Below, piece after piece: positions 26,594 through 35,962 of a stretch of 64,000 bases of DNA; positions within the stretch are counted from its first letter, which is position 1, and every line of letters begins with the position of its first letter. The notes under the pieces are model-generated. The model had not been told where the DNA came from. It did no database searches and worked only from the letters and a program-made list of their open reading frames with translations. The stretch lies in assembly GCA_903932145.1 (NCBI GenBank), contig CAIZFE010000035.1:245964-309963 (forward strand), written 5' to 3'. The translations under genes and the position numbers were made by a program. Source of the DNA: an uncultured Rhodopila sp. GTDB lineage: Bacteria; Pseudomonadota; Alphaproteobacteria; Acetobacterales; Acetobacteraceae.

Positions 26594-26736
26594 GAGCGTG
26601 TGCTCCGGAGGATGAGAGGGGCGTGAAGCGGGTTAACAGCCGGGGTGAAGAAGTTACCCTAATCGACTGCATTCATTATGCAACGTCAGGTCATCTGAAA
26701 GCAAGTTAATTCCGGCGCACAGATGTGATCGTCGCG

Positions 26737-27618
26737 TTAAAACAGTCCGAAGCGACACGCCAACCACAATTTTTTCCATGTCGGCAAACTGACTCGCTCA
26801 TCGAGACGTTGCCAGCCGCGGGCTTCCAACGCCGACAGGATCGAATCGTAGGTCGCCGCCATCAACCGCGCCGGCTTCATCGCCGTGCGGTCGCATTCGT
26901 CCATCGCCTCTCTGGCCTGACGGAAATACGTGTGGGCCAGGATCGCGAGCCGGCCGCACACCGCCGGCAACCCCGGCGCGGTCAAAATCGCGACCGGATC
27001 GGCCGGCACCCCGGCCTCCCGCAGGTATTCGAGCGGCAGATAGATACGCCCTCGTTCCGTATCCTCGCGGATATCCCGTAAAATATTTGTCAACTGTAAT
27101 GCTCGGCCTAACGCATACGCCACCCGATCGGCCGCCGGTGAGGCATCGCCGAACGCCCGCACGGACAAACGCCCCACCGCCGACGCTACGCGATCGCAAT
27201 AAAGATCGAGCGCGGCCATAGCCGGAGCAAGAACGACCGTCTCCGCATCCGTTTCCATTCCGTCGATGACGGCGATGAAATCCTCTTGCCGCAACTGGAA
27301 CCGCGGTACCGCCGCGGCCAGCACACGGGTCACCGGCCCGTCCGTATGGCCCGAATACAATCCAGCGATCCGATCTCGCCAGGCCGCGAGACCCAGCCGC
27401 TTCTCCTGCAACGTCCCGGCCTCGTCGGCGATATCGTCGACGATGCGGCAGAACGCGTAGATGCCATACATCGCATGCCGGCGATCCGGCGGCAGCACGC
27501 GCATGCCATGATAGAACGATGTCCCGGCCGCCCGTACGATGGCTTCGACCGCATCCAGATCGGCTTGTTCCACCCCCAGCGGCGTGGAACCCGGGTTAGC
27601 TCTGCCCGACCTGTTCAT
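26737..27618 (-). CDS. hpnD: Presqualene diphosphate synthase HpnD
   Basis: HpnD condenses two farnesyl diphosphates to presqualene diphosphate for hopanoid synthesis. The two aspartate-rich motifs are present: CRIVDDIADE near residue 60 and LTNILRDIREDTERGRIYLP near residue 180, plus SFYHGMRVLPPDRR, typical of squalene/phytoene synthases of the HpnD branch. At 293 aa it is of normal size. Its start overlaps the stop of hpnC (ATGA), so the genes are translationally coupled. hpnE and the squalene-hopene cyclase, usual downstream neighbours, are not in the window. Confidence 0.9.
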   Translation of the reverse strand: MNRSGRANPGSTPLGVEQADLDAVEAIVRAAGTSFYHGMRVLPPDRRHAMYGIYAFCRIVDDIADEAGTLQEKRLGLAAWRDRIAGLYSGHTDGPVTRVLAAAVPRFQLRQEDFIAVIDGMETDAETVVLAPAMAALDLYCDRVASAVGRLSVRAFGDASPAADRVAYALGRALQLTNILRDIREDTERGRIYLPLEYLREAGVPADPVAILTAPGLPAVCGRLAILAHTYFRQAREAMDECDRTAMKPARLMAATYDSILSALEARGWQRLDERVSLPTWKKLWLACRFGLF

Positions 27619-28454
27619 ACCAGGTAAAACACAGCTCTGAGACCACTGAAGATCGCGTCGCTCTTGCTGAGCTTAACACGATGTGCAATCGGATCTTTAT
27701 TGGCCAGGCGCACGGCCAGACGCGTCGCCAGGCCGTAAATGACACCTGTTTCGAGACGAAACCGCCGATCGCGCACCACCTCAGGCAATTCCGAAGCCGC
27801 CAGGTTCATCCGGTCAATCCGGTCCAATAACGTGCTGAACACGCGCCGCATCGCCGGCGTCTCGGCCGGCAACAGCAAATCATCGACCTTGGCGCCAAAA
27901 TGCTCGAGCAACGCCTGAGGCAGGTAGCAACGGTCCAGTTGCTTCAGGTCCTTCGCACAGTCCTGGATATGATTCATAATCTGCAACGACATGCAAAGCG
28001 CATCCGACGGGGAGTGGCATTCGTGATGCTCTCCATGCAGGTCCAACATATAGCGCCCGACCGGCACCGCCGAGTAGTGGCAGTAGTTGTAAAGCTCATC
28101 GAACGTTGCGTAGCGCGATTTTACCGCGTCCTGGCGGAACGCCAGCAGCAAATCGGTCGCGTGCTTCGCCGTGATGCCGGTCTGCGCCAGACTGTCCCGT
28201 AAGGCCGAGGCGCTGGGTGAGCCGGCCGTGCGGCGCCCCAGCAGAACGTCCTCCATCACGCCAAGGCGCGCCAGTTTTTCGTCCGGAGACAGTTCGGACG
28301 AATCGGCGATGTCGTCAGCGTTGCGGGCGAAGGTGTAGAAACGATGGATCGGCTCGCGATTCTTGCGCGCGATCAGGCGGGAGCCGACGGGGAAATTTTC
28401 GTCTGTCCGGCTCTTGCCCGACCAGACCTCCACATTTTCGTCCAACTGGCTCAT
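27615..28454 (-). CDS. hpnC: Hydroxysqualene synthase HpnC
   Basis: HpnC converts presqualene diphosphate to hydroxysqualene. Diagnostic residues are DENFPVGSRLIARKNREPIHRFYTFARNADDIADS at the N-terminus and MNHIQDCAKDLKQLDRCYLP in the middle, with the CHYSAVPVGRYMLDLHGE segment typical of the family. The ATG at 28454 gives 279 aa; the longer frame extending to 29081 runs through hpnB in the wrong frame. Its ATG overlaps the stop of hpnB and its stop overlaps the start of hpnD, so hpnB-C-D are read as one coupled unit. Confidence 0.9.
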   Translation of the reverse strand: MSQLDENVEVWSGKSRTDENFPVGSRLIARKNREPIHRFYTFARNADDIADSSELSPDEKLARLGVMEDVLLGRRTAGSPSASALRDSLAQTGITAKHATDLLLAFRQDAVKSRYATFDELYNYCHYSAVPVGRYMLDLHGEHHECHSPSDALCMSLQIMNHIQDCAKDLKQLDRCYLPQALLEHFGAKVDDLLLPAETPAMRRVFSTLLDRIDRMNLAASELPEVVRDRRFRLETGVIYGLATRLAVRLANKDPIAHRVKLSKSDAIFSGLRAVFYLV

Positions 28455-29566
28455 CCGGCGCTTCCCTGATACGCACGCCCTTTCCAGGCGACGCCACGTC
28501 CGAGGTAGTGATTGGCCGCCGATCCAATCGTCGCGGCCATATAGAAAGCGGCGATCAACGGAAGCGCGGGCGCCCAAAGCGGGGACTGTCCGAACCGGCG
28601 CAACGTCGGCACATAGGATGCCGCCAGCATCAGCCACGCGACCAGACCAAACCAGCGTGCGGCCCCCTGTCCGACCAACGCCAGGGCCGGAGGCAGCAAC
28701 CAGGTCACCGCCATACCGAGGCTTGTCGCGACGAGCAGCCACCAGGAATACCGCAACTGCACGAAGGCGGTGCGCGCGATCATCGCCCAGATATCGGCGA
28801 CCGCCGGATACTGACGCTCCGACCGGGCGAGGTCCGAGTGACCGAGCCAGATGGGTCCACCTTTCTTCACGGCCGCCGCCAGTGCGACATCGTCGATCAA
28901 CGCCCCTCGTATGCTTTCGATCCCCCCGATCCGCCGCAAGGCCTGGCGCCGAATCAAGATCGTGCCGCCCGCCGCCGCGGCGGTGGATTTCAACCCGTCG
29001 TTGACCCGGGCAAACGGATAAAGCAACTGAAAGAAGAAGACGAAGGCAGGCACCAAAGCCCGCTCCGCCAGGCTCTGGCACCGTAACCTTACCATTTCGG
29101 AAACAAGATCAAGGCTATAGCGCTCGAGTTTAGCAACGAGAGCGGAGACATGCGCGGCGTCATGAATGATATCGGCGTCGGTGAGCAACAGCAGATCCGA
29201 AGGACCTGATTCGGTCACGCCCTGCGACACGGCCCAAAGCTTACCGCTCCATCCCGCTGGCCGGGGTGCGCCATTAATGACGGTCAGCCGGCGGTCGTCG
29301 ATCGCGCGCGCGATATCGCCGGTGCCGTCGCTGCTGTTGTCATCCACCAGGATAACACGAAACGGGCCGGCATAATCCTGGGCCAACAGCGACCGCAGAG
29401 CGGCCTCGATCGACGGTGCCTCATCACGCGCCGGCACGATGATCGCGACCGACGGCGTCGTGAGCGGATACGACACGGACAGCACCGGCCCAGCCTGCCA
29501 GAACCGGCCGTGGCCAAACAGCAGATACATCCAGATCACCAGCGCGAGTACCGCCAGGGTTGTCAT
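28451..29566 (-). CDS. hpnB: Hopanoid-associated glycosyltransferase HpnB
   Basis: A GT2 enzyme of the HpnB type. It has an N-terminal membrane segment (LAVLALVIWMYLLFGHGRFW), VAIIVPARDEAPSIEAALRSLL, the DDNSSDGT nucleotide-binding strand, LLLTDADIIH (DxD metal site), RGALIDDVALAAAVKK and three to four C-terminal membrane helices. ATG at 29566 is used; a GTG eight codons upstream is possible. The role in hopanoid assembly is known from operon association more than from biochemistry. Lies 124 bases downstream of hpnA with a REP-like hairpin in the gap. Confidence 0.88.
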   Translation of the reverse strand: MTTLAVLALVIWMYLLFGHGRFWQAGPVLSVSYPLTTPSVAIIVPARDEAPSIEAALRSLLAQDYAGPFRVILVDDNSSDGTGDIARAIDDRRLTVINGAPRPAGWSGKLWAVSQGVTESGPSDLLLLTDADIIHDAAHVSALVAKLERYSLDLVSEMVRLRCQSLAERALVPAFVFFFQLLYPFARVNDGLKSTAAAAGGTILIRRQALRRIGGIESIRGALIDDVALAAAVKKGGPIWLGHSDLARSERQYPAVADIWAMIARTAFVQLRYSWWLLVATSLGMAVTWLLPPALALVGQGAARWFGLVAWLMLAASYVPTLRRFGQSPLWAPALPLIAAFYMAATIGSAANHYLGRGVAWKGRAYQGSAG

Positions 29567-29609
29567 GGCAAGCCGCACTGACACTGACACAGGCAGATCG
29601 TGCTCACAT

Positions 29610-29650
29610 CGTCATGGTGCGCGAAGGCGCCGACCTTCGTCGGCATGACG
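29610..29650. repeat. REP-like hairpin between hpnA and hpnB
   Basis: CGTCATG (29610-29616) and CATGACG (29644-29650) frame an inner CGAAGG...CCTTCG pair. The outer bases are the same as those of the perfect repeat at 13052-13130. Confidence 0.45.
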
Positions 29651-29690
29651 GGTATGGCCGGCGGAGAGTCGGTGTCAACGCCGATTGGTA

Positions 29691-30683
29691 TCATGCCTTC
29701 AGCATTCCGTTCGCCCGGAACCAGGCGACGGCATCCTCGACCGCCAGACGCACCGGCCGTGGATTGTACCCAAGTTCCGCTTTCGCTTTGGCAGAGGAAT
29801 AAAACATCTTCTTACGCGCCATTTTCAGATGGTCGCGTGTCATCATCGGCTCAATGCCCGTGACCTTGGCCAACTTCTCCATCACAAATGCCGCCGGCCA
29901 GACAAGAGCTTCCGGCAGGCAGAGGGTTGGCGGCTTGCGGTGCACCACCTCGGCCACCAACGTCAGAATGTCCTTCAGCAGCATGTCCTCGCCGCCCAGA
30001 ATATAGCGTTCGCCGACCCTGCCCTTTTCCAGTGCAAGGACATGACCCTCGGCCACGTCATCGACATGCACGATATTGAGGCCGGTATCGATGAATGCGG
30101 GCACACGGCCGGCAGCGGCGTCGCGAATCATCTTGCCTGTGGGTGTCGGCTTGATGTCGCGCGGTCCGACCGGGGCGGCGGGATTGACCACGACCACAGG
30201 CAATCCATCCCGCCGCGCCAGCTCGAGCACCGCCTTTTCCGCCAGATACTTCGATCGTTTATAGATGCCGACGAAATCGGCCTCATGCGTCGGGGTTGTC
30301 TCATCTGCCGGGGTGCCGTCGCCGATTTGACCGAGCGTGGCGACGGAACTGCAATGGACGATCCGTTCCGCACCGGCGCGAGCAGCAGCCCGAACCATGG
30401 CCAGCGCGCCATCGACGTTGGCCCGCAGCATGGCGTCGGGATCAGGCACCCAGAAACGGTAGTCGGCCGCGACATGCAGCACGTAGCGGCACCCGGCGGC
30501 GGCGCGCGCCAACGAATCAGGGTCGGTCAGGTCGCCGGTCACAATTTCAGCATCCAGCCCCGCCAGATTGCGGCGATCGCTGGTCGGGCGGGTCAACAGA
30601 CGCAATGTATGGCCGCGTGCCGCCAATGTCCGAGCGACAGCGGACCCGACAAAGCCGGTAGCACCTGTGACGAGGGTCGTCAT
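29691..30683 (-). CDS. hpnA: Hopanoid-associated sugar epimerase/reductase HpnA
   Basis: An extended short-chain dehydrogenase: MTTLVTGATGFVGSAVAR (NAD(P)-binding GxxGxxG), VLHVAADYRFWVPDP (typical of HpnA), VHCSSVATLG, and the YKRSKYLAE catalytic Tyr-x3-Lys. At 330 aa it matches HpnA. The start at 30683 follows GGAG; the extended frame to 30767 would reach into the divergent hpnL promoter. First gene of the minus-strand hpnA-B-C-D series. Confidence 0.9.
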   Translation of the reverse strand: MTTLVTGATGFVGSAVARTLAARGHTLRLLTRPTSDRRNLAGLDAEIVTGDLTDPDSLARAAAGCRYVLHVAADYRFWVPDPDAMLRANVDGALAMVRAAARAGAERIVHCSSVATLGQIGDGTPADETTPTHEADFVGIYKRSKYLAEKAVLELARRDGLPVVVVNPAAPVGPRDIKPTPTGKMIRDAAAGRVPAFIDTGLNIVHVDDVAEGHVLALEKGRVGERYILGGEDMLLKDILTLVAEVVHRKPPTLCLPEALVWPAAFVMEKLAKVTGIEPMMTRDHLKMARKKMFYSSAKAKAELGYNPRPVRLAVEDAVAWFRANGMLKA

Positions 30684-30731
30684 CGAGACTCCATTCCGAA
30701 ACCGCGCCTCCATAAACGAGCAGGTCGTCAC

Positions 30732-31772
30732 ATGGAACAGACTTCGCTTGCCGACAGTCCCCCGCAAGGGCAGAAACTGTCCATCATGAAACGCCTGTCT
30801 TATCTATTGGCTCTGCTGGGCGTGCTGATCGCCGTCCTGCTGGTGTCCTGGTTTGGCTTCGGTAACGTCGTCTCGGCCGTCAGCCGGATCGGCTGGCCGG
30901 AGTTCGGACTGATCGTTGGCTGGCAACTGGTGCTGTTCGTGATCCTGGGATTGGCCTGGGACCTGATCACCCCGGCGCGAACGATGCGCCGGCCATGGGT
31001 CCTGATCTGGGGCCGCATGGTACGGGACGCCGCGTCCAACTGCCTGCCGTTTTCGCAGGTTGGCGGCTTTGTGTTCGGCGCCCGCGCCGTCACATTGCAT
31101 GGGGTGGAGTGGCATACCGCCACAGCCTCCACCATCGTCGATGTCACCGCGGAATTCCTGGCGCAGATCGCGTTCGCCGGCATTGGATTGGGTGTGCTGC
31201 TGGCGCGTGCGCCGGGTTCGGGCGTCGCGGTCCCGGTCGAAATCGGGATCGGCGTCGCGGTGCTGGCCTGTTTCGCGTTCGTCTGGCTGCAAAAGGGCGC
31301 GGCACCGTTGTTTGCCCGCCTCGGGCGCCGGATCGCCGGCAACTGGTTTGCCGATGCCGAGGAGCGCGTCTCGGTCCTGCAAGCGGAACTGGGCCTGATC
31401 TATGGCCATGCCGGGAAACTGGCGTTGGGCTTCATGATGCATCTGATCGGCTGGATTGGCACCGGCGTGGCGGGCTGGATCACCTACCACGCACTGGGCG
31501 TGCCGATCGATTTCGACGACGCGCTGGCGATCGAGGCCCTGTTGAGCGCGGCGGCGGCGCTGGCGTTCCTGGTTCCCGTCAATGCCGGCGTGCAGGAGGC
31601 GGGATACGCCGCGTTAGGCGCCATCTTCGGCGTGCCCCCCGAACTGTCGCTGGGCGTGTCGCTGGTACGCCGGGCGCGCGACATCGTGGCCGGCGTACCG
31701 ATCTTGTTGATCTGGCAATACGTTGAGATGCGGCACCTGCGCATCGGCCGGCGCGAGGCCGAGGTGGGATAG
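30732..31772 (+). CDS. hpnL: HpnL-type membrane protein (lysylphosphatidylglycerol synthase TM region family)
   Basis: A 346-aa protein with about eight membrane helices and the family residues LPFSQVGGFVFGARAVTLHG, ATASTIVDVTAEFLAQIAF and FLVPVNAGVQEAGYAALGAIFG, characteristic of UPF0104/HpnL proteins. It is divergent from hpnA with only 48 bases between the starts, supporting the hopanoid assignment. An inner ATG at 30786 (MKRLSYLL) is an alternative start. HpnL is thought to be a membrane transporter-like factor; the precise role is not established. Confidence 0.78.
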   Translation: MEQTSLADSPPQGQKLSIMKRLSYLLALLGVLIAVLLVSWFGFGNVVSAVSRIGWPEFGLIVGWQLVLFVILGLAWDLITPARTMRRPWVLIWGRMVRDAASNCLPFSQVGGFVFGARAVTLHGVEWHTATASTIVDVTAEFLAQIAFAGIGLGVLLARAPGSGVAVPVEIGIGVAVLACFAFVWLQKGAAPLFARLGRRIAGNWFADAEERVSVLQAELGLIYGHAGKLALGFMMHLIGWIGTGVAGWITYHALGVPIDFDDALAIEALLSAAAALAFLVPVNAGVQEAGYAALGAIFGVPPELSLGVSLVRRARDIVAGVPILLIWQYVEMRHLRIGRREAEVG

Positions 31773-31954
31773 CGTCACCGTCCGTTCCGACGTCAACATT
31801 GCCGCCATGACAGTGAAACCATGCTGGACGTCAGACGGCCGGGCATGACATGCGGCAACCCTTCGCACCTTATCTTGAACAGAGAAACCAACGACCTGCG
31901 TTAATATGTAGTGTGCCCTGCGCCCGCGGCGCACGCTTGCCGGGATAATGTCTG

Positions 31955-33361
31955 ATGCGAAATCTGCGTTTACTCGAACCAAAAATATTGCAACCTTCCA
32001 CCGGTCAGCGGCGCCCAATGACCGCGATATTTTGGCTCGCAATGGTCGCGATCCTCCTGCAATGCTTCCTGCCTTACGTTGTCCTGGTCGCGATCGGCAT
32101 CGATTCGCCCGCGGTCAAACTGCATCCAGCGACGATCCTGGTGATCGTTGGGGGGATTTGCGCGTTGGCCACGGGCCCCTCCTTCCATCAGCGGTGCCGG
32201 GAGACACCCGGCCTGATGCTGTTCGTCGTGATGATCCCGGTACTCGCTATTTATGCATCCATTTCCACCGGCATCAGCGGCGTCGCAATCTACCCTGAAT
32301 CCTATTGGTCGGCGGGACTGTTGGCATTGATGTTGGAGCCCGCAAGTCCAAAGCAGAAGCGGTTTCTGGCCAGGATATTGATAGCATATTGTGTGTTCAA
32401 CGTGTTCATTGCTTTATACGAGCACATGACCGCAACCGAGTTGTTTCCGGCGATTGCCGATCCTGACGCCTACGATAAAATCGTTGATCCTGGCGTCGAT
32501 TTCCGGGCGAACGCGTTCTTCAACCATCCGCTGACCGGATCCCTGATCACGACCATGGCGGTTTTCCTGGTCTATGCGATGCGCATGCGTTTCATATCCG
32601 CTGCCGTGATCTTCGGAATCCTGCTGGTCGGCATGGTCGCCTATGGCGGTCGTACCGCGCTGGTTGTCGTCTCGATTTTCACCGTAACGGCCGCTGCCTT
32701 TGTACTGCTGCGAGGTATCATCCGGCGTAATCTCAGGCTCGATTTTGTCGTCGCGGTCGTGTTGGGCCTCGTCATCGTCCCGATCCTGGCCTATGTGGTC
32801 GTCACCCAGACGACACTTGCCGAACGCATTATGGATCGGTTGTATTTCGATGACAGCGCGGAAGTGCGCACCACCCAGTTTATGATTTTCTCGCACCTGA
32901 CGCTGCCGGACTGGCTGTTCGGCATTTCGCGTTCACATCTTGAGGTGCTGAAACTTCAGATCGGCCTCGACAGTAAAAATACCGATATCGAAAATTTCTG
33001 GCTCATCATGGTGTTGAACCTTGGTGTGATTGGTTTCACATTATTTACGATCGTGTTTTTGAGTTTCCTGCACCACCTTGGCCGCATCTCTCGCAACGCT
33101 AACGGCTGGTTGCTGGTCGGTGCGGCGTTGATCATCGACTCCGGCTCGAATTCCCTCGGGGTGAAGACATCCGATCTGTTCATGGAAGTTCCCTTCGTGG
33201 TGGCGATGTCGGGCTTTGCCGACTACGCCAGAAGTCCCCGCCTGGTGATGCCGCGCCTATTGGAAAGTCTGCGGCCGGCGCTCCGGCCCAAGGGTGCGTT
33301 AGGGGAGGTCGCGGCGACGCCAAACCGCGGACTTCAGATCATGGCGTCGCGGCCGTCCTGA
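31955..33361 (+). CDS. VpsF/O-antigen-polymerase-like membrane protein
   Basis: A 468-aa protein with about ten hydrophobic helices and a large loop (ATELFPAIADPDAYDK...FRANAFFNHPLTGSL), followed by VAYGGRTALVVVSIFTV and NLGVIGFTLFTIVFL. The pattern and the NHPLTG motif fit the VpsF family of polysaccharide biosynthesis membrane proteins, which resemble O-antigen ligases/polymerases. It stands 182 bases after hpnL and 75 bases before ispD/F. Role in exopolysaccharide polymerisation is inferred; it may act with the glycan genes at the left end and the Wza-like gene at 43.7 kb. Confidence 0.6.
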   Translation: MRNLRLLEPKILQPSTGQRRPMTAIFWLAMVAILLQCFLPYVVLVAIGIDSPAVKLHPATILVIVGGICALATGPSFHQRCRETPGLMLFVVMIPVLAIYASISTGISGVAIYPESYWSAGLLALMLEPASPKQKRFLARILIAYCVFNVFIALYEHMTATELFPAIADPDAYDKIVDPGVDFRANAFFNHPLTGSLITTMAVFLVYAMRMRFISAAVIFGILLVGMVAYGGRTALVVVSIFTVTAAAFVLLRGIIRRNLRLDFVVAVVLGLVIVPILAYVVVTQTTLAERIMDRLYFDDSAEVRTTQFMIFSHLTLPDWLFGISRSHLEVLKLQIGLDSKNTDIENFWLIMVLNLGVIGFTLFTIVFLSFLHHLGRISRNANGWLLVGAALIIDSGSNSLGVKTSDLFMEVPFVVAMSGFADYARSPRLVMPRLLESLRPALRPKGALGEVAATPNRGLQIMASRPS

Positions 33362-33436
33362 GGAATGTTCCCCGGGCAGCCGTGCCGGGACGTATCGTCA
33401 TTGACGGAACCGGCGCGTAACGGCATCTCTTTGCCG

Positions 33437-34570
33437 ATGCGTATCGCCGCCCTCCTGGTTGCCGCCGGCTCCGGCACACGCTTTGGTGCAGACGTGCCGA
33501 AGCAGTTTCTGATCGTCGCGGGCAAGCCGGTTATCCGGCATGCGGCGCTGGCGTTGAGTCGCCATGTTTCGCTGCTTCAGGCGGTCGGAGACGCGGAACC
33601 GATCGAGGCGGCACTGGCCGGCCTCCCGAACTGTCTGCCGGTCATCCCCGGCGGCGCGAGCCGTCAGGATAGCGTCCGCGCCGGCCTGGAAGCGCTCGCG
33701 CCGTTCGCCCCTGACATCGTCCTGGTCCACGACGCGGCTCGGCCTGTCATTCCGGCTGGCACAATTCCGGCCCTGTTGGCCGCATTGAAAGAGTTCCCGG
33801 GCGCGATCCCCGCCGCGCCCGTTGCGGACACCCTGAAGCGGGTAGAGCGTGGCGTTATCACCGAGACAGTGCCGCGCGCGGGTCTGTTCCGAGCCCAGAC
33901 ACCGCAGGCGTTTCGGTTTCAAACGCTGTTGACCGCTCATCGCTCCGGCCTGACCGGCGCGACCGACGACGCATCTCTGCTGGAGGCCGCCGGATTGAGC
34001 GTGCAGGTCGTGCCCGGTTCGGACGACAATATCAAATTAACCTACCCGGACGATCTGATCCGGTTGGAGCGTATCATGACAGTCCCGATGGTGCCGCGGG
34101 TCGGCACCGGTTTCGATGTGCATGTCCTGCAGGCAGGGCGTCCGCTGTTCCTGTGCGGCGTCAATGTGCCGCATGAACTGGGTCTGGCCGGGCATTCTGA
34201 CGCCGATGTCGGTATTCATGCCCTGTGCGATGCGATCTACGGTGCACTCGCCGAAGGCGATATCGGCCGGCATTTCCCTCCCAGCGAGGCAACCTGGAAA
34301 GACGCCGACAGCGCTCGGTTTCTGAGCCACGCGGCCGAACGCATCGCCGCCCGCGGCGGCCGGCTGATCAATGCCGACGTGACGCTGATTTGCGAGCGGC
34401 CGAAGATCACACCGCATGCACCAGCGATGATTGTTCGGCTGGCGGACTTGCTTGGCGTGGATATCGGCCGCATATCGGTAAAGGCCACCACTACGGAACG
34501 ACTTGGCTTCACCGGCCGCGGTGAGGGCATCGCGGCGCAGGCGGTGGTTTCGATCCTCGTCCCAGACTAA
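33437..34570 (+). CDS. ispDF: Bifunctional IspD/IspF (MEP cytidylyltransferase / MEcPP synthase)
   Basis: Two MEP-pathway enzymes are fused. Residues 1-215 are Isp[47 protein letters not shown] and the TDDASLLE block. From residue about 218, after [13 protein letters not shown] (IspF start with Asp-x-His metal ligands), come [32 protein letters not shown] and [21 protein letters not shown]. The fusion is common in alphaproteobacteria. It supplies isoprenoid precursors, including those needed for hopanoids made by the nearby hpn genes. The ATG at 33437 is preferred over an extension to 33365. No obvious ribosome site. Confidence 0.95.
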   Translation: MRIAALLVAAGSGTRFGADVPKQFLIVAGKPVIRHAALALSRHVSLLQAVGDAEPIEAALAGLPNCLPVIPGGASRQDSVRAGLEALAPFAPDIVLVHDAARPVIPAGTIPALLAALKEFPGAIPAAPVADTLKRVERGVITETVPRAGLFRAQTPQAFRFQTLLTAHRSGLTGATDDASLLEAAGLSVQVVPGSDDNIKLTYPDDLIRLERIMTVPMVPRVGTGFDVHVLQAGRPLFLCGVNVPHELGLAGHSDADVGIHALCDAIYGALAEGDIGRHFPPSEATWKDADSARFLSHAAERIAARGGRLINADVTLICERPKITPHAPAMIVRLADLLGVDIGRISVKATTTERLGFTGRGEGIAAQAVVSILVPD

Positions 34571-34597
34571 TCCCTTCTCACCGGAGACCGCGAGACC

Positions 34598-34909
34598 ATG
34601 AGGACATCCACTACGTTGGCCGCACTGTTGGCGGTTGGTCTGCTCGCCGGCTGCGGTGAGAAACAAAAAGCCGATGTTAATCCGTTCCCACCGGTGCCTC
34701 CTGTGATCTCTGAGGTGGCCCCGAAGCCACCGATCACGGCGGAGGCTTTGATGTGGCAGCCCGGCCACTGGGACTGGAACGGCAGCGGTTATGTCTGGGC
34801 CAAGGGACAGTACGTGCCGGCCGCGGGTCACGGCAACATGTGGATGCCCGGCTGGTGGTCGCGGTCCGAGGCCGGTTGGAACTGGCAGCCGCCGCATTGG
34901 ACGTCGTGA
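34598..34909 (+). CDS. Small Trp-rich lipoprotein (YXWGXW-repeat type)
   Basis: A 103-aa protein with a lipoprotein signal (LAALLAVGLLAGC, lipobox LAGC) followed by a Pro-rich linker and a Trp-rich module (WQPGHWDWNGSGYVWAKGQYVP, WMPGWWSRSEAGWNWQPPHW). Such repeats occur in outer-membrane or periplasmic lipoproteins of unknown role. GGAG precedes the ATG. It follows ispDF by 27 bases, possibly co-transcribed. Confidence 0.75.
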   Translation: MRTSTTLAALLAVGLLAGCGEKQKADVNPFPPVPPVISEVAPKPPITAEALMWQPGHWDWNGSGYVWAKGQYVPAAGHGNMWMPGWWSRSEAGWNWQPPHWTS

Positions 34910-34928
34910 GCGGGCGCACAACGTCGGA

Positions 34929-35117
34929 CTACGCATTGAGGAAATCCTCGGGATCGATGCCAGCCTGACGGAGAATCGCACGGAGCGTGCCCTCGGGCAT
35001 GTCTCCGGGATGGTTCGGGATTGTGGTGAACCGGCCGGTCGATGGATTGCCCCAGATCTCGAGATACCCAACCTCGAACTGGTCCACTTCGATCACGGAG
35101 ATCGCTTCGCTCGCCAT
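34929..35117 (-). pseudogene. HicA-like toxin remnant
   Basis: The C-terminal part reads MPEGTLRAILRQAGIDPEDFLNA, which matches the end of HicA mRNA interferases (PxGTLRSILRQAGISxEEF). The N-terminal part lacks the G-S-H catalytic motif and the usual opening strand, and no HicB antitoxin gene lies next to it. The frame starts exactly at the last base of the panB stop. Most likely a degraded toxin gene. Confidence 0.5.
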
Positions 35118-35944
35118 TACGGACTTTTGGGCTTGAACCGGTAAACCTCGGCCTCCCCGGGGAACGTCGCCGCACGCACATCGGCGGCATACCGGGCAAC
35201 GGCGTCGTCGATCGTCGTCCGCAGATCGGCATAACGGCGAACGAATTTTGGCACCCGCTCAAATGTTCCGAGCATATCGTCGGTGACCAGGATTTGACCA
35301 TCACACACAGACGAGGCCCCGATACCGATCGTCGGCACGCTGACAATCCCCGAAATCTCGGCCGCGAGACTTTCCGCCACCCCCTCCAGCACGATCGCGA
35401 AACACCCGGCCTCCTCGACCGCCCGAGCTTCGGCGATCACCCGCGCGCGTTCGTCGTCACTACGGCCCTTCGCCTTGAAGCCGCCGTCGATATGCACCGC
35501 CTGCGGCCGCAGCCCGACATGCCCCATCACCGGCACGCCGCGCTGCACCAGGAAGGCGATCGTGCGGGCCAGTGCCACCCCGGCCTCGATCTTCACCGCC
35601 TGGCAGCCGGTTTCCTGCATCACACGAACCGACGAGGCGAACGCCTGCTCCGGCGAGCCCTCGAATGTGCCGAACGGCAGATCCACGACGACCAGCGCAT
35701 GCGACGATCCCCGCATGACCGCCTGACCATGCAGGATCATCATGTCCAGCGTCACGCCGGTCGGGGTGGGCAAGCCGTGCACGACCATCCCGACCGAGTC
35801 ACCGACCAGCAGGACATCAACATGCGGATCGAGCAACGCCGCGACCGGCGCGGTGTACGCCGTCAGGCATACGATTTTGTCGCGGCCCTTCATGGCCCGA
35901 ATATCAGGGACGCTGATGCGCCTGGTGACGGTGTGTTTCGACAC
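35117..35944 (-). CDS. panB: 3-methyl-2-oxobutanoate hydroxymethyltransferase
   Basis: PanB makes ketopantoate for coenzyme A synthesis. The sequence shows IVCLTAYTAPVAALLDPHVDVLLVGDSVGMVVHG (metal and substrate site), VVVDLPFGTFEGSPEQA, VKIEAG, GVPVMGHVGLRPQ (Mg/THF region) and the catalytic-loop Glu in IVLEGV, then SVPTIGIGASSVCDGQILVTDDMLG. Length 275 aa is typical. Transcribed opposite to ispDF; 18 bases separate its start from the end of the Ldh2 gene upstream on the same strand, so the two may be co-transcribed. panC is not in the window. Confidence 0.95.
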   Translation of the reverse strand: MSKHTVTRRISVPDIRAMKGRDKIVCLTAYTAPVAALLDPHVDVLLVGDSVGMVVHGLPTPTGVTLDMMILHGQAVMRGSSHALVVVDLPFGTFEGSPEQAFASSVRVMQETGCQAVKIEAGVALARTIAFLVQRGVPVMGHVGLRPQAVHIDGGFKAKGRSDDERARVIAEARAVEEAGCFAIVLEGVAESLAAEISGIVSVPTIGIGASSVCDGQILVTDDMLGTFERVPKFVRRYADLRTTIDDAVARYAADVRAATFPGEAEVYRFKPKSP

Positions 35945-35962
35945 TGGATGGGTCCCCGTAGG

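Noticed and set aside
29685..30731. Long plus-strand frame running into hpnL
   Set aside because: The part before 30732 is antisense to hpnA, with Arg/His-rich composition; the true protein begins at 30732 or 30786.
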